A stretch of DNA of 64,000 bases from Streptomyces sp. NBC_01439 (GCF_036227605.1 NZ_CP109487.1:8977001-9041000), one strand, 5' to 3'; shown: positions 49,635 to 59,273, numbered from the stretch's first letter. Notes: generated by a model from the letters alone, not told the origin. Translations and numbers: made by a program.

Positions 49635-50384
49635 ATGAAGACCGTTCTGATCACCGGCACCTCCTCCGGCTACGGCCGGGAAACCGCCCGCTACTTCCAC
49701 GAGCAGGGGTGGAACGTCATCGCGACCATGCGGACGCCGCGTGCGGGCGTCCTGCCCGACTCGGACCGGCTCCGCGTCGTCGAGCTCGACGTGACCGACG
49801 CCGCGAGCATCAGTGCCGCCCTGGCAGCGGCGGGGCCCGTCGACGTCCTGGTCAACAACGCTGGCGTGCCCTCGATCGGAGTGTTCGAGGACACCCCCAT
49901 GGCCCGGGTGCGGGAGGTCTTCGAGACCAACACGTTCGGCGTGATGGCGATGACACAGGCCGTACTGCCCCGGTTCCGCGAACGCGGATCCGGCGTGGTC
50001 GTCAACGTGACCTCCAGCGTGGTGCTGGGCCACATGCCGCTCTCGGCCGTCTACAAGGCCAGCAAGATGGCCGTAGAAGGGTTCACCGCGTCCCTCGCAC
50101 TCGAACTCGCGCCCTTCGGCGTACGGGCCAAGACGGTCGAGCCGGGCGCCTGCCTGACGACGAACTTCGGGCGCAGGGCGACGAACGGCGAGTCGCCGGT
50201 CGAACTGGTGCCGGAGCCCTACGCGGCCTTCGCGAAGCGGGCCATGGAGGAGTTCATGGGCCAGGACCTCTACACCAGGGAGAGCGACGTCGCCGAGACC
50301 GTGTGGCGGGCCGTCCACGACACGACCGGCCAGCTGCGCTTCCCGGCCGGTGCCGACGCGGTCCGGCTCGCCCAGGCGAAGTGA
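49635..50384 (+). CDS. Short-chain dehydrogenase/reductase
   Basis: The 249-residue SDR has the cofactor motif TGTSSGYG (residues 7-14), LDVTD near 57-61, NNAG near 77-80, a serine in NVTSSVV and the catalytic YKASK near 140. It is a classical NAD(P)-dependent SDR; substrate unknown. The ATG at 49635 follows GAGGGG. It lies downstream of, and in line with, the AraC-family gene. The nearest homologues by feel are SDRs paired with AraC_N regulators. Confidence 0.9.
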   Translation: MKTVLITGTSSGYGRETARYFHEQGWNVIATMRTPRAGVLPDSDRLRVVELDVTDAASISAALAAAGPVDVLVNNAGVPSIGVFEDTPMARVREVFETNTFGVMAMTQAVLPRFRERGSGVVVNVTSSVVLGHMPLSAVYKASKMAVEGFTASLALELAPFGVRAKTVEPGACLTTNFGRRATNGESPVELVPEPYAAFAKRAMEEFMGQDLYTRESDVAETVWRAVHDTTGQLRFPAGADAVRLAQAK

Positions 50385-50435
50385 CCGGCCCGCCCCCGGC
50401 GGCCGGTGACGGCAGCCCCGCCGCGGCGGGGGCGA

Positions 50436-50753
50436 TCAGGGGGCCGGCGCGCGCGGGACCCGGCGGGCCTCCTCCGGCAGGTCCTGAGGGACCGTGGCGG
50501 CCCCGTCGGCGCGCACGGCGTCCACCACGGTCTGATGCAGGAGGCGGCTGAACTCCTCGGACTCGCAGCGCACCGGACTGCCGGTCACGGTGAACCAGTC
50601 CGATCCGCCGCTGTACTGCACCGCCACATGGGCCTCCGGGTCCGACCAGGTGGTGTGCACGGTCAGGTCGCCCGTGAGGACTCCCGCCTCGTCGGTGCGT
50701 ACTCCGCCCCGTCCGGCGAAGACTCCTGTCGTCGTCCACGAAGCCCAGGTCAT
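50436..50753 (-). CDS. Hypothetical protein, conserved-looking
   Basis: This 105-residue protein begins MTWASWTTTGVFAGRGGVRT and has a beta-rich centre (LTVHTTWSDPEAHVAVQYS, GSDWFTVTGSPVRC). A helical segment SRLLHQTVVDAVRADG and a charged tail follow. Composition and codon pattern look coding. The ATG at 50753 has GAGGGG 9 bases upstream. No family is recognised and no functional link to the SDR (convergent) or the membrane protein upstream is apparent. Confidence 0.65.
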   Translation of the reverse strand: MTWASWTTTGVFAGRGGVRTDEAGVLTGDLTVHTTWSDPEAHVAVQYSGGSDWFTVTGSPVRCESEEFSRLLHQTVVDAVRADGAATVPQDLPEEARRVPRAPAP

Positions 50754-50866
50754 GGCGCATCGCCCCTCACCGCGGAGTGCCTCTGATGCTTCCACGCTAC
50801 GGCGGCTCCGGGATTCTCGCGTCCCCGCGGCAGCGCGGGACCGCCAAGCGGCCCCGATGGCGGTGA

Positions 50867-51430
50867 TCAGTGGCCTGCGGCGGCCTTGACCAGGGCGACC
50901 GCGGTGCCGATGGCCGCGTCCAGGGCGCCGGCCAGCAGGGCCAGGCCCGTGCCGCCACCCATGCGGATGCCGCCGTACCACCCCCAGGTGAACAGTCCGG
51001 CGATGCTCACCCCGACCGACACCAGCAGGGCGGTGTCCACCGCCATCAGCCCGAGCGCTGCCGCACCGATCAGGACCAGCGGTCCCGCGGCGGACAGCAG
51101 CAGAGGGCTACTGACGGACAGCATGCGGCGCAGCTCGTGACCGGTCGCCAGACGGCCGTGGACGACGCGGTGGGCCTGCTGGTCCGCGACGAGCGCGGCC
51201 AGCCAGAGACCCACCGCGGCGGTCACAACGGTCGCGGCGGCTCCGGCGGCGCCGATGTGATCCGAGCCCGCGAGCCCGATCACCACCGAGATCATGACGA
51301 TGGTCGCGTACAGGCGCTCCTTCAGCCGCGCGGCGGCGAAGTGCGGATCGCGACGGAAGACCTGCTCGTCGTCCGCGCCGGGGCTGGCACCGCCGGGGGA
51401 CCCGGCCGGGGGCGTCTCGTCAGGGGCCAT
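50867..51430 (-). CDS. Membrane protein, unknown
   Basis: The 187-residue product has a soluble acidic/proline N-terminus of about 40 residues, then four to five helices (about 43-62, 65-85, 105-130, 132-152 and 160-185). The segment ARLKERLYATIVMISVVIGL is the start of the first helix. I do not recognise the family. The start at 51430 gives the only complete frame. It is followed by the small hypothetical gene after about 110 bp. Confidence 0.72.
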   Translation of the reverse strand: MAPDETPPAGSPGGASPGADDEQVFRRDPHFAAARLKERLYATIVMISVVIGLAGSDHIGAAGAAATVVTAAVGLWLAALVADQQAHRVVHGRLATGHELRRMLSVSSPLLLSAAGPLVLIGAAALGLMAVDTALLVSVGVSIAGLFTWGWYGGIRMGGGTGLALLAGALDAAIGTAVALVKAAAGH

Positions 51431-51820
51431 GCCGCCTACGGTAGGGCCGGCCGGCGATCCCGCCCCGCAGGCGAGCGGACAGCGCGCCGTCCGGACCCGG
51501 TCACGTCAGGTACCGGGCCACCGGGCCGCGGCCTTCCGGCGCGGGCTCCCCGGACGTCCTCAACTCGACCTGTGGAGTACCGCCGTGGCGCGGACGGTCC
51601 CCTGGCTGGCGTGAGCTGCCCTGGGCCGGGCCGTTTGCGCGGCCATAGCGTGGTGATCGTTCTCGCGGGGTTGCGGACGGCCGGCCCGCCGGCCGGGTGC
51701 CCCGGCGAACGCACTGCCCCGGACGGGGGTCTGGGCAGTGCGTGTCACTGACGCGGGCCGGGCCCGGCCGTCGGCCCGCGCCGGGTTCGTCCGGACGCAC
51801 CGACCCGCACGGGGGTGGGG
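51431..51820. other. Intergenic region between hemC and a membrane-protein gene
   Basis: About 390 bp. It holds one clear hairpin at 51710-51742 and a GC-rich CCGGCCGG-type stretch near 51680-51695. No convincing gene; the short frames on both strands lack coding character. Confidence 0.6.
51710..51742 (-). terminator. Terminator of hemC-like gene
   Basis: CGCACTGCCC (51710-51719) pairs with GGGCAGTGCG (51733-51742); loop 13 nt. It lies about 80 bp beyond the hemC stop. Confidence 0.65.
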
Positions 51821-52753
51821 TCAGTGCGCGATGCTGTCGATCAGTTCTCGGGCACCCTGTCGGAGGAGAGCGACGGCGACGGACGTGCCGAGGGTGGCCG
51901 GGTCGAGGCGGCCCGCCCACTCGTGCGCGTTCAGCACCTCCTTGCCGTCCGGCGAGAACACGCAGGCGCGCAGGGAGAGGTCCCCTCCGCGTTCCGCCCG
52001 CGCGTACCCCGCGATCGGGCTGTTGCAGTGGCCCTGGAGGACATGGAGGAGCATCCGCTCGGCGACCGTCTCGCGGTGTGTGTCCGGGTGGCCGAGGGCG
52101 CTGACGGTGTCGATGAGCTCGGCGTCGTCCTGCCGGCACTGCAGTGCGAGGACGCCGGCGCCGATCGGTGGCATCAGGGTGTCCACCGCAATGATCTCCG
52201 TGATGGCGTCCGCGCGGCCGATGCGGTGGAGGCCGGCGACGGCCAGGAGGAGCGCGTCCGCCTCACCGGCGGCGAGCTTCTCCAGGCGCCTGTTGGCGTT
52301 CCCGCGCATCGGCACGCATTCCACGTGCGGGTACGCGGCGGCGAGTTGGGCCACCCGGCGCACGGAGGAGGTCCCGATGCGGGTGCCGGGCGGGAGCCGG
52401 TCGAGGGTGAGCCCCTGCGGGTGGATCAGGGCGTCGCGGATGTCGTCGCGTTCCAGGAACGCGGCGAAGACGGTTCCGGCGGGCAGCGGACGGTCGGCCG
52501 GGACGTCCTTGACGCAGTGCACGGCGAGGTCGGCCTCACCGGCGAGGATCGCGGCATCGACCTCCTTGGTGAACGCGCCCTTCCCCTCGACCTGTGAGAG
52601 GTCTCCCATCCACTTGTCGCCGGTGGTCTTCACCGGCAGGACGGTGGTCCTGACCCCCGGGTGGAGTGCGGCGAGCTCGGCGCGGACGCGCTCCACCTGG
52701 GCGAGGGCCATCGGCGAATCGCGGGAGACGATGCGGATCAGATCAGCGGGCAT
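51821..52753 (-). CDS. hemC: Hydroxymethylbilane synthase (porphobilinogen deaminase), stand-alone copy
   Basis: The 310-residue product would polymerise four porphobilinogens to hydroxymethylbilane. Visible family motifs: catalytic Asp in [16 protein letters not shown] (substrate arginines), [20 protein letters not shown] and dipyrromethane-cofactor Cys in GHCNSPIAG (about residue 242). Some motifs deviate: PPIGAG replaces the usual PAxGQG, and GHCNSP replaces GGCQVP. No other tetrapyrrole gene adjoins, so it is probably a second, divergent copy. The ATG at 52753 has no good ribosome site. Confidence 0.85.
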   Translation of the reverse strand: MPADLIRIVSRDSPMALAQVERVRAELAALHPGVRTTVLPVKTTGDKWMGDLSQVEGKGAFTKEVDAAILAGEADLAVHCVKDVPADRPLPAGTVFAAFLERDDIRDALIHPQGLTLDRLPPGTRIGTSSVRRVAQLAAAYPHVECVPMRGNANRRLEKLAAGEADALLLAVAGLHRIGRADAITEIIAVDTLMPPIGAGVLALQCRQDDAELIDTVSALGHPDTHRETVAERMLLHVLQGHCNSPIAGYARAERGGDLSLRACVFSPDGKEVLNAHEWAGRLDPATLGTSVAVALLRQGARELIDSIAH

Positions 52754-52841
52754 GCGGGCACGATACGCCCTCGGGCCCGGCCGGCGGGCATCGGCGCCGA
52801 GGTCCATCGGCCGTGCGGGGTAAGCAAGTTGGCTGCCTCGG

Positions 52842-52851
52842 GAACATGTTC
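52842..52851. promoter_or_regulatory. 10-bp palindrome upstream of hemC
   Basis: GAACATGTTC is perfectly symmetric and is flanked by CCTCG and CGAGG, which also form an offset inverted pair. It is about 90 bp upstream of the hemC start in the divergent region. The binding protein is unknown. Confidence 0.35.
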
Positions 52852-53014
52852 GAGGAGCCCGGTGCGCCACGCCTCGTCCCTGCGGAGCGGGCGGCCCGCG
52901 GAGTCGAACTACCCCGCCCCGTGAGCTCGGGGGCCCGCGGGGCGCGGCGTGCGCGCCTGTGACCGGTACTCCTGCTGGAATGGCTGCTTCGGCGGTCCGT
53001 GGCGAGGAGGTCCG

Positions 53015-54283
53015 TTGCCGGAGCGTGGCGGGAAGCGGGCCCGGTCCGCGGGTGGGCCCGAGGGGTTGTGGGCACGTGTCCGGGCGGCCGAAGCCGCCGT
53101 CGGACAGATCGGTACGACCCTCGATGCGGTGATCACCTGCCAGGAACTGGCCGGTTTCCTGTCCCGGAACGTCTGCGACGCGGTCGCCGTGGACCTCCTG
53201 GCGCAGGACGGTGGTTCCCACCGCGCGGCGACTGCGGGAGCCGTCGGGCTGTTGACGGCGAACATCGACGCACCGCCCTCGGTACGGGCGTCGGACGGCG
53301 GACACCCGCTCTCCGAGTGGGCGACGGTCGCCGACGGCGTTCCGGTCCACGTCCTCTCCGTCCCGCTGCCGGACCGGGAACGGGTTCACGGAATGCTGAC
53401 CGCCGTACGGGCCCGGGCGGGGTTCGGCGACCACGAGGCGGCGACCGTCCACTTCGCGGCCCGGCTGGCGGCGGTGCACCTGGGGCACGCGCGGCAGTTG
53501 GCCGCCACCGAGGACACCGTCTCGCACCTCCAGCGGGCGCTGGTGTCGGAACCGGGTCGCCCGCACCCCAACCTGGAGGTGGCCAGCCGTTATCTGCCGG
53601 CCGGTTCCCGGGCGCTGGTGGGAGGCGACTGGTTCGAGACGATCCGCCTCCACTACGGCCGTACCCTGCTCGTCGTCGGCGACGTGATGGGCCACGGGCT
53701 CGATGCGGCCGTGGACATGAACGCGTACCGCTCCACCCTGCGCGACGTGGCGTCGACGGACCTCGCCCCGCACCGCGTCCTGCGCCAGCTCGACGTCCTG
53801 GCCGCCGGCGACGCGGCCCGCAGGCCGGCGACCTGCCTGCTCGTGCGCGTCGATCCCGCGCGCGGTGTGGCGATGTTCGCCAGTGCCGGCCACCTGCCGC
53901 CGGCGGTCTTCGGGGCGGACGGCTCGGCCTCGCTGGTCGACGTCCCGGTCGGCCCGCCGCTGGGCACCGGCATCGGCGGCTACGAAGCCGTCACGCGCGC
54001 GATCACACCCCAGGAGACCCTGCTGATGTTCACCGACGGGCTGGTGGAGCGGCGGGGCGAGGACATCGACGTCTCGCTGGCCCGGCTGGTGGGAGTGCGG
54101 CCTCCGGTGGGGGCGGGAGCCAACGCGGTGGTGGACGCCGTCGTGCAGGGCCTCGACGCCCAGCACGCGCAGGACGACGTCGCCGTCCTCGCCGCCCGGG
54201 CCCGTCCCCGTCCGCCCGCGGACCCCGGGGCCGTCCCCTCCGGCATGCCCGGAGGGCCGGGCCGACCTACGGTGGAACGGTGA
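53015..54283 (+). CDS. SpoIIE-type serine phosphatase with GAF-like domain
   Basis: The 422-residue product has a divergent GAF-like N-terminus (residues 15-160) and a PP2C/SpoIIE domain (about 185-390). The metal-binding aspartates sit in GGDWFET, GDVMGHG, FTDGLVE and QDDVAVL. It should act on a phosphorylated STAS protein. TTG at 53015 is preferred for GGAGG at 53006-53010; a GTG at 52949 is also in frame. Its stop overlaps the GTG of the M15 peptidase gene, an unexpected pairing. Confidence 0.82.
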   Translation: MPERGGKRARSAGGPEGLWARVRAAEAAVGQIGTTLDAVITCQELAGFLSRNVCDAVAVDLLAQDGGSHRAATAGAVGLLTANIDAPPSVRASDGGHPLSEWATVADGVPVHVLSVPLPDRERVHGMLTAVRARAGFGDHEAATVHFAARLAAVHLGHARQLAATEDTVSHLQRALVSEPGRPHPNLEVASRYLPAGSRALVGGDWFETIRLHYGRTLLVVGDVMGHGLDAAVDMNAYRSTLRDVASTDLAPHRVLRQLDVLAAGDAARRPATCLLVRVDPARGVAMFASAGHLPPAVFGADGSASLVDVPVGPPLGTGIGGYEAVTRAITPQETLLMFTDGLVERRGEDIDVSLARLVGVRPPVGAGANAVVDAVVQGLDAQHAQDDVAVLAARARPRPPADPGAVPSGMPGGPGRPTVER

Positions 54284-54960
54284 GCCATCGCCTCGCCTGC
54301 GTGGCCCTGACCGGCACTCTGTGCGCGACGGCTTTGTCTTGCACAGGGGCAATGCCCGAGGCGCGCTTCCAGGCCGCGCGCCAGCCCGTGGTGAAGACGC
54401 TGTCCGCGCACGTCACCACCGTCCCCCCGGAGAAGCTGGCCGCCACCCACCACCCCGGTTGCCCCGTGCCACCGGAGCGGCTGCGGCTCGTCCGGATGAA
54501 CCACTGGGGCTTCGACGGTACGGTGCACCGGGGCGAACTCGTGGTCCACGAGGACGTGGTCGCCCCCGTGTTGCGGGCCTTCGGGAAGGCCTTCGCCGCC
54601 CGCTTCCCGATCCGCCGGATGCGGGTGATGGCCGAGTACGGCGGCAGCGACGCCGCAGCGATGGCCGACGACAACACCTCCGCCTTCAACTGCCGGCAGG
54701 TCACCGGAGACCCGAGCCGCAGGTCCCGGCACTCCTGGGGCGACGCCATCGACATCAACCCGGTCGAGAACCCCTACGTCGACGTCCGGGGCACGTGCCA
54801 TCCCCCGAGCGGCCGCACCCATCTCGACCGCGGCCGCGCCGGCCCCGGGACGATCACCCCCGACGGGGTCGTGGCCCGGGCCTTCCGGGAGATCGGCTGG
54901 TACTGGGGCGGCCGCTGGAGCCCTCCGGACTACCAGCACTTCTCCGAGGACGGCGGTTGA
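54280..54960 (+). CDS. Exported M15-family peptidase (D-Ala-D-Ala carboxypeptidase-like)
   Basis: The 226-residue product has an N-terminal signal segment ([17 protein letters not shown]), possibly a lipoprotein with an atypical lipobox. The M15/VanY-type zinc site is seen in [13 protein letters not shown] (His, Asp) and YQHFSEDGG (His). Such enzymes cleave peptidoglycan stem peptides outside the membrane. It starts at GTG 54280 overlapping the phosphatase stop by 4 bp (GTGA), so translation is coupled. It is convergent with the P450 gene, 21 bp away. Confidence 0.85.
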   Translation: MSHRLACVALTGTLCATALSCTGAMPEARFQAARQPVVKTLSAHVTTVPPEKLAATHHPGCPVPPERLRLVRMNHWGFDGTVHRGELVVHEDVVAPVLRAFGKAFAARFPIRRMRVMAEYGGSDAAAMADDNTSAFNCRQVTGDPSRRSRHSWGDAIDINPVENPYVDVRGTCHPPSGRTHLDRGRAGPGTITPDGVVARAFREIGWYWGGRWSPPDYQHFSEDGG

Positions 54961-54981
54961 ACCGGCCGGGGGGCGCAGGCC

Positions 54982-56205
54982 TCAGCCGCCCGGGGTGAAG
55001 GTCACCGGCAGGCTCTCGGGTCCGCGCAGCCCGCCGGGGCGCCGGCGGATCCCGTCGGCGTCCGCATCGAGGGCCAGCCCGGAGAGCCTGCGCAGGACCG
55101 TTCCGATGGCGATCTGACCCTCCAGCCGGGCCAGCGGAGCCCCGAGGCAGTAGTGGATGCCATGCCCGAACGCGAGGTGGGCGTTGTCCTGCCGGGTGAT
55201 GTCGAGGCGGTCGGGATCGGGGAACCGCTCCGGGTCGCGGTCGGCGACGGCCGAGCCGATCAGGACGGTCGCGCCGCGCGGGACGGCCACCCCGGCGATC
55301 TCGACGTCCTCGCGCGCGAACCGCGCGATGCCGGGGCTGACCGGGCCGTCGTAGCGGAGGAACTCCTCGATCGCGCCCGGCAACAGTCCGGGGTCGCGGC
55401 GCAGCAGCTCGAGCTGGTCCGGGTGCGCCAGTAGCGTGGCGATGCCCGTGCCGATCAGGTTGACCGTGGTGATGTAACCGGCGACGAGCAGCAGGAACAC
55501 CATGGCGATCAACTCGGCCTCGCTCAGCCGCTGCTGCGCATCGCGGGCGGTGATGAGGCCGCTGAGCAGGTCGTCGCCGGGTTGCGCCCGTTTGGCGTGG
55601 ACGAGCCCCGTCAGGTAGGCGCGCATGTGCTGCCACGCCTCGTTCACCACGGCAGGATCGGGCGGCTCCGCGCCCCGCCTGAGCATCCGGTCGGCCCAGT
55701 GCTGGAAGTCGTGGCGGTCGTCCACCGGAATCCCGAGGAGCTCGCTGATCACCGTGACCGGGAGCGGCAGCGCGAAGTCCGCCACCAGGTCGGCGCGACC
55801 GGCCGGGACGACCGCGTCCAGCAGGCCGTCGGTGATGGCCTGGATGCGTGGCCGCATCTGAGCGACGCGGCGGGCGGTGAACGCCTTGGACACCAGGTGG
55901 CGCAGGCGGGTGTGGTCGGGCGGGTCGCTGCGGAGCATGTTGCTCAGCATCGAATCGCGTTCCGTATCGGGCAGTTGCCGCAGGATCCGGCTGTCCGAGG
56001 CATCGCGGACGTCGCTGCTGAGGCGGGAGTCGGACAGGGCCGCGAGACCGTCCTCGTAGCGGGTGACGAGCCAGGCGTCCAGTCCGCCCGCGACGATGAC
56101 GCGGCGCACGGGGCCGTCCTCGCGCAGTTGCCGGTACAAGGGGAACGGATCCGCGACGAAGGCGGGGTCGGCGTAGGGCAGAAGGGTCGGCTGCTGCTCA
56201 CTCAT
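54982..56205 (-). CDS. Cytochrome P450 with atypical I-helix
   Basis: The 407-residue class I bacterial P450 has the heme-binding segment FGHGIHYCLGAPLARLEG (Cys near residue 353), the ExxR motif in EEFLRYDGP and the substrate-side DPPDHTRLR. The I-helix reads LLVAGYITTVNLIG. The acidic residue of the usual acid-Thr pair is Ile, confirmed by the ATC codon on the minus strand. This can mark oxidases with unusual chemistry or reduced proton delivery. The ATG at 56205 follows GGGAGG. An FAD monooxygenase gene lies upstream, but no ferredoxin. Confidence 0.9.
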   Translation of the reverse strand: MSEQQPTLLPYADPAFVADPFPLYRQLREDGPVRRVIVAGGLDAWLVTRYEDGLAALSDSRLSSDVRDASDSRILRQLPDTERDSMLSNMLRSDPPDHTRLRHLVSKAFTARRVAQMRPRIQAITDGLLDAVVPAGRADLVADFALPLPVTVISELLGIPVDDRHDFQHWADRMLRRGAEPPDPAVVNEAWQHMRAYLTGLVHAKRAQPGDDLLSGLITARDAQQRLSEAELIAMVFLLLVAGYITTVNLIGTGIATLLAHPDQLELLRRDPGLLPGAIEEFLRYDGPVSPGIARFAREDVEIAGVAVPRGATVLIGSAVADRDPERFPDPDRLDITRQDNAHLAFGHGIHYCLGAPLARLEGQIAIGTVLRRLSGLALDADADGIRRRPGGLRGPESLPVTFTPGG

Positions 56206-56331
56206 GGGGCCTCCCGGAGCGTGTCGTCCTCGCTGTGAAGAGCGAGGTTATCCGCCTGAACCTCCTGGTACGTCGCTTTTCGGTCTCCGGCGAGCTCGGG
56301 CCGAGACGGGTCGGGGCCGACCGGGACGAGG

Positions 56332-57564
56332 TCAGCGGAGTGATTCCCCCGGGGGCCGCTCGCGCAGGGCTCCGTAGGCGAGGAAGTAGGCCGGCAGCCG
56401 GTTCAGCCGGCGCGAGTCGGTGAGGAGCTCGGTCAGCCGCTTCGCCCGCCGGGGATCTCCGAACGCCGCACGGCCCGCCAGCAGCGGCCCGATGACCTTC
56501 GCGTGCGCGAGGCGCTGGAGCCCCTGGGTCGCGATGGTGGTGGGCAACCGCCGCCACTGCACGCGGCGTACGTCCCGCAGCCCCACCGAGCCCCCGCGCA
56601 ACGGGCCCACGAGGTGGCGTGCAGCAGCCACCGCGTCCTGCACGGCGAGGTTGATCCCGATGCCGAACACCGGCGACATGGCATGGGCGGCATCGCCGAT
56701 GCACAACAGCCCTGGGCGGTGCCAGCGGCGCAGCCGGTCGAGCCGTACGTCGAGCAGCTTGACCTCGTCCCAGGAAGTGACGGCACGGGCCCGGTCGGCA
56801 AGCCAGGGGACGGCCTCCGTGAACTGCGCCATGAACGACGCCAGGCCCTCGGCGCGGCGCCCGGCGTCGGACCCCTTGGGGATGAGCGCCGCACACTGCC
56901 AGTAGTCGCCGCGGTCGATGAGGGCGACGAACAGCCTGTCCCCGAGGCCGCCGACCAGCCCGCTGGGGTCCTCCTCGTGGCGCGGCACCCGGAACCACCA
57001 GGCGTCCATGGGGCACGGAAAGTCCTCCAGCCCCAGCTCGGGCAGGGCTCTGGCCAGCGAACCGCGGCCGTCGCAGGCCACGGTCAGCGAGGCCCTGAGC
57101 TCGCCGGTGCCGCCGTCCGAGGTCCGGTACCGCACGCCCATGACCCTTCCGCGCTCGATCAGGAAGGAGGTCGCCTCGGTGTTCATGCGCAAGTGGAAGG
57201 AGGGCTCCCGGCCCGCTTCCTCGGCGAGCAGGTCGAGCAGGTCCCACTGCGGCACCATCGCGATGTAGTTGTACTTCCCCCGCAGCGCCCCGATGTCCCC
57301 GACCGTGACGAGGGACCGGTCCGGCCCGATGGGCAACTGCACCGTGCTGACCCGTCGCTGCGGCAGCCGGGCGAAGCGTTCCGCCAGGCCGATGTCGTCC
57401 AGCAGCGACAGGGTGGACGGGTGCACGGTGTCGCCGCGGAAGTCGCGCAGGAAGTCGCCGTGCTTCTCGAGCACGGTCACCTCCACCCCGGCCCGGGCCA
57501 GCAACAGGGCCAGCACCATCCCGGCGGGCCCTCCTCCCACCACACAGCAGGTGGTCCGTTCCAC
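56332..57564 (-). CDS. FAD-dependent aromatic-type monooxygenase
   Basis: The 410-residue class A flavoprotein has the Rossmann motif CCVVGGGPAGMVLALLLARA near the N-terminus. The DG-type segment is VACDGRGSLARALPELG. The second FAD motif is GDAAHAMSPVFGIGINLAVQ (about residues 290-310). It hydroxylates an unknown substrate. The GTG at 57564 is chosen because GGAGGGAG lies 8 bases upstream; an ATG at 57588 is an alternative. It sits in the same orientation before the P450, though 126 bp apart, so co-expression is possible. Confidence 0.87.
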   Translation of the reverse strand: MERTTCCVVGGGPAGMVLALLLARAGVEVTVLEKHGDFLRDFRGDTVHPSTLSLLDDIGLAERFARLPQRRVSTVQLPIGPDRSLVTVGDIGALRGKYNYIAMVPQWDLLDLLAEEAGREPSFHLRMNTEATSFLIERGRVMGVRYRTSDGGTGELRASLTVACDGRGSLARALPELGLEDFPCPMDAWWFRVPRHEEDPSGLVGGLGDRLFVALIDRGDYWQCAALIPKGSDAGRRAEGLASFMAQFTEAVPWLADRARAVTSWDEVKLLDVRLDRLRRWHRPGLLCIGDAAHAMSPVFGIGINLAVQDAVAAARHLVGPLRGGSVGLRDVRRVQWRRLPTTIATQGLQRLAHAKVIGPLLAGRAAFGDPRRAKRLTELLTDSRRLNRLPAYFLAYGALRERPPGESLR

Positions 57565-57709
57565 GCGACCCACTCCCTCCGCCGGCATCAGGTCACCCCC
57601 GGAGGACATATACCGCACCCGGGGCGCCGTCGGCGACAACGGCGAGGGCGAGGACGAGGGGAGACGACTACAACGGCTGCTCCGGTGCGCTGCCGGGGGC
57701 GGACCGGGC

Positions 57710-58222
57710 TCAGTAGCGCAGGGCCGTACCGGTCTCGGCCTTGACCGTGCCGGACAGTTTGTGCGTACTGCGGGCCGTTCCCTGCCCCGTGCCCTTCCCG
57801 GCGACGTCCGTGATCGTCACGACCACGGTGTCGACGAGATTGCCGCTCTCGTCCTTGAACTCGACCTGCACGGCGAAGGACTTCGTCGCGTCGTCGGTGT
57901 TCCGTGCCGTCACGGGGGCCGTCGCGTACCCGTCGCCGTCGGTGGTCACCGCACCCAAGGAAACCTCGTCCTTCGCGTCGACCCCGTCCTTCACCTCGCC
58001 GAGCTTGCCCTTCGCGACGGCAGCCGCCGATTCGGCGGCCTTCGAGGCCTCGGCGGCGGCCGACGAGACCGCCTCGCCGGCGGACTTCACCGCCGACGCG
58101 GCGCTCGACACGGCGCCGGCCGGGTTGCCGTCACCGTCCGAACAGCCTGCGGCGCCGAGCGCCACCACCGACAGCGCCACCGCACCTGCCGCACCACGCA
58201 TCCACGCGACCGTCGCCACCAT
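57710..58222 (-). CDS. Lipoprotein with Ala/Ser coiled segment
   Basis: The 170-residue product has a lipoprotein signal ending ALSVVALGAAGC (Cys27). An Ala/Ser/Lys-rich helical stretch (residues 35-75) and a beta-sandwich-like FxLYD-type C-terminal domain (85-170, with KSFAVQVEFKDESGNLVDTV) follow. It is probably anchored outside the cytoplasmic membrane. It starts at 58222, or at the Met eight codons later. No functional assignment is possible. Confidence 0.78.
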   Translation of the reverse strand: MVATVAWMRGAAGAVALSVVALGAAGCSDGDGNPAGAVSSAASAVKSAGEAVSSAAAEASKAAESAAAVAKGKLGEVKDGVDAKDEVSLGAVTTDGDGYATAPVTARNTDDATKSFAVQVEFKDESGNLVDTVVVTITDVAGKGTGQGTARSTHKLSGTVKAETGTALRY

Positions 58223-58343
58223 GCCTCCACGGGTGTTCCGGACCTCCGGACCTCCCAGTCAAAGGGCCCGGCGGCCCGGATGCCCCATGGGCGCGGCATC
58301 CGGGTGACCGCGGACGGACAGGGCCGCGAGGGCCTCAAGGGCG

Positions 58344-59273
58344 TCAAGGGCGTCCTGCGGCGAGGCGGTGTTCGTGGACGCGCAGCTGGAGGGCGGCGAG
58401 GTCCAGCAGGGGAGTGGCCACGCCCAGCGCGCGGGCGCGGAGGGTGAGGTCGGTCAGGACGTGGTCGGCCTCCGTCGGCGCCCCGGCGACGAGGTCGCGG
58501 TACAGGGACGGGGTGAGCGGGGAGCCGGGGCTCGTGACGGTCGACATGGTGAAGGCGAGCTCCGCCCCGGTCACCGGGTGGCCCGCGGCCTCCGCCACCG
58601 CCGCGGTTTCGGAGACCAGTGCCGCGGCCAGGTCCGCGCCGCCCGGAACGGCGTTCACCTCTCCGACCGTGCCGCGCATCAGGCAGGTCAGGGCGACGAG
58701 CGTGGAGATGAAGACCCACTTGTGCCACATGGCCGCGACGATGTCCTCGGTGGCCGGCGAGTCGATGCCGGCCTCGGCCAGTGCGTCGCGGATCGCGTCC
58801 ACCCGGGCCGACGGGCGCGCGTCGAGTTCGCCGGTCAGGATGACCGCGGGCGGAGCCATACGGAGGATGTCGCCGTCGTCGTTCAAGGTGGTGACCACCT
58901 TCGCGACGCCGCCCAGGACCGCCGTGGCCCCCAGGCGCGCGACGAGCACCTGGAGGTGGGCGACCCCGTTGAGCAGGGGGACGACGGCGGTGTCCGGGCC
59001 CACGGCGGGTTCGATGTCCGCCAGGGCCGTGTGCAGGGCGGTCGCCTTCACCGAGAGCAGGACGAGATCGTACGGTCCGCCCACGGCGCCGGCCGTCACC
59101 AGCTTCGGCGCGAGGTGGAGTTCCTCACCCTGTCCCGCCACGCGCAGGCCGCGGGCTTCCAGGGCCTTCGCCCGACCCGGTCGGACCAGGAAGGAGACGT
59201 CCTGGCCCGCCGTGGCGAGCCGGGCGCCGAAGAACCCGCCGACGGCGCCGGCGCCGACCGTGAGGATCCGCAT
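58344..59273 (-). CDS. Ketopantoate reductase (ApbA/PanE) family protein
   Basis: The 309-residue product has the Rossmann motif ILTVGAGAVGGFFGARLA at the N-terminus. The C-terminal helical domain holds the Lys/Asn region (LLSVKATAL, PLLNGVAHL, MWHKWVFISTL). It fits the 2-dehydropantoate 2-reductase superfamily, but many paralogues reduce other 2-oxo acids. The ATG at 59273 has AAGGAA upstream. It is 44 bp after the EamA transporter gene in the same direction. Confidence 0.85.
   Translation of the reverse strand: MRILTVGAGAVGGFFGARLATAGQDVSFLVRPGRAKALEARGLRVAGQGEELHLAPKLVTAGAVGGPYDLVLLSVKATALHTALADIEPAVGPDTAVVPLLNGVAHLQVLVARLGATAVLGGVAKVVTTLNDDGDILRMAPPAVILTGELDARPSARVDAIRDALAEAGIDSPATEDIVAAMWHKWVFISTLVALTCLMRGTVGEVNAVPGGADLAAALVSETAAVAEAAGHPVTGAELAFTMSTVTSPGSPLTPSLYRDLVAGAPTEADHVLTDLTLRARALGVATPLLDLAALQLRVHEHRLAAGRP

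Noticed and set aside
52842..52851. LexA/SOS box
   Set aside because: The actinobacterial SOS box has a 4-bp centre between GAAC and GTTC; here the centre is 2 bp.
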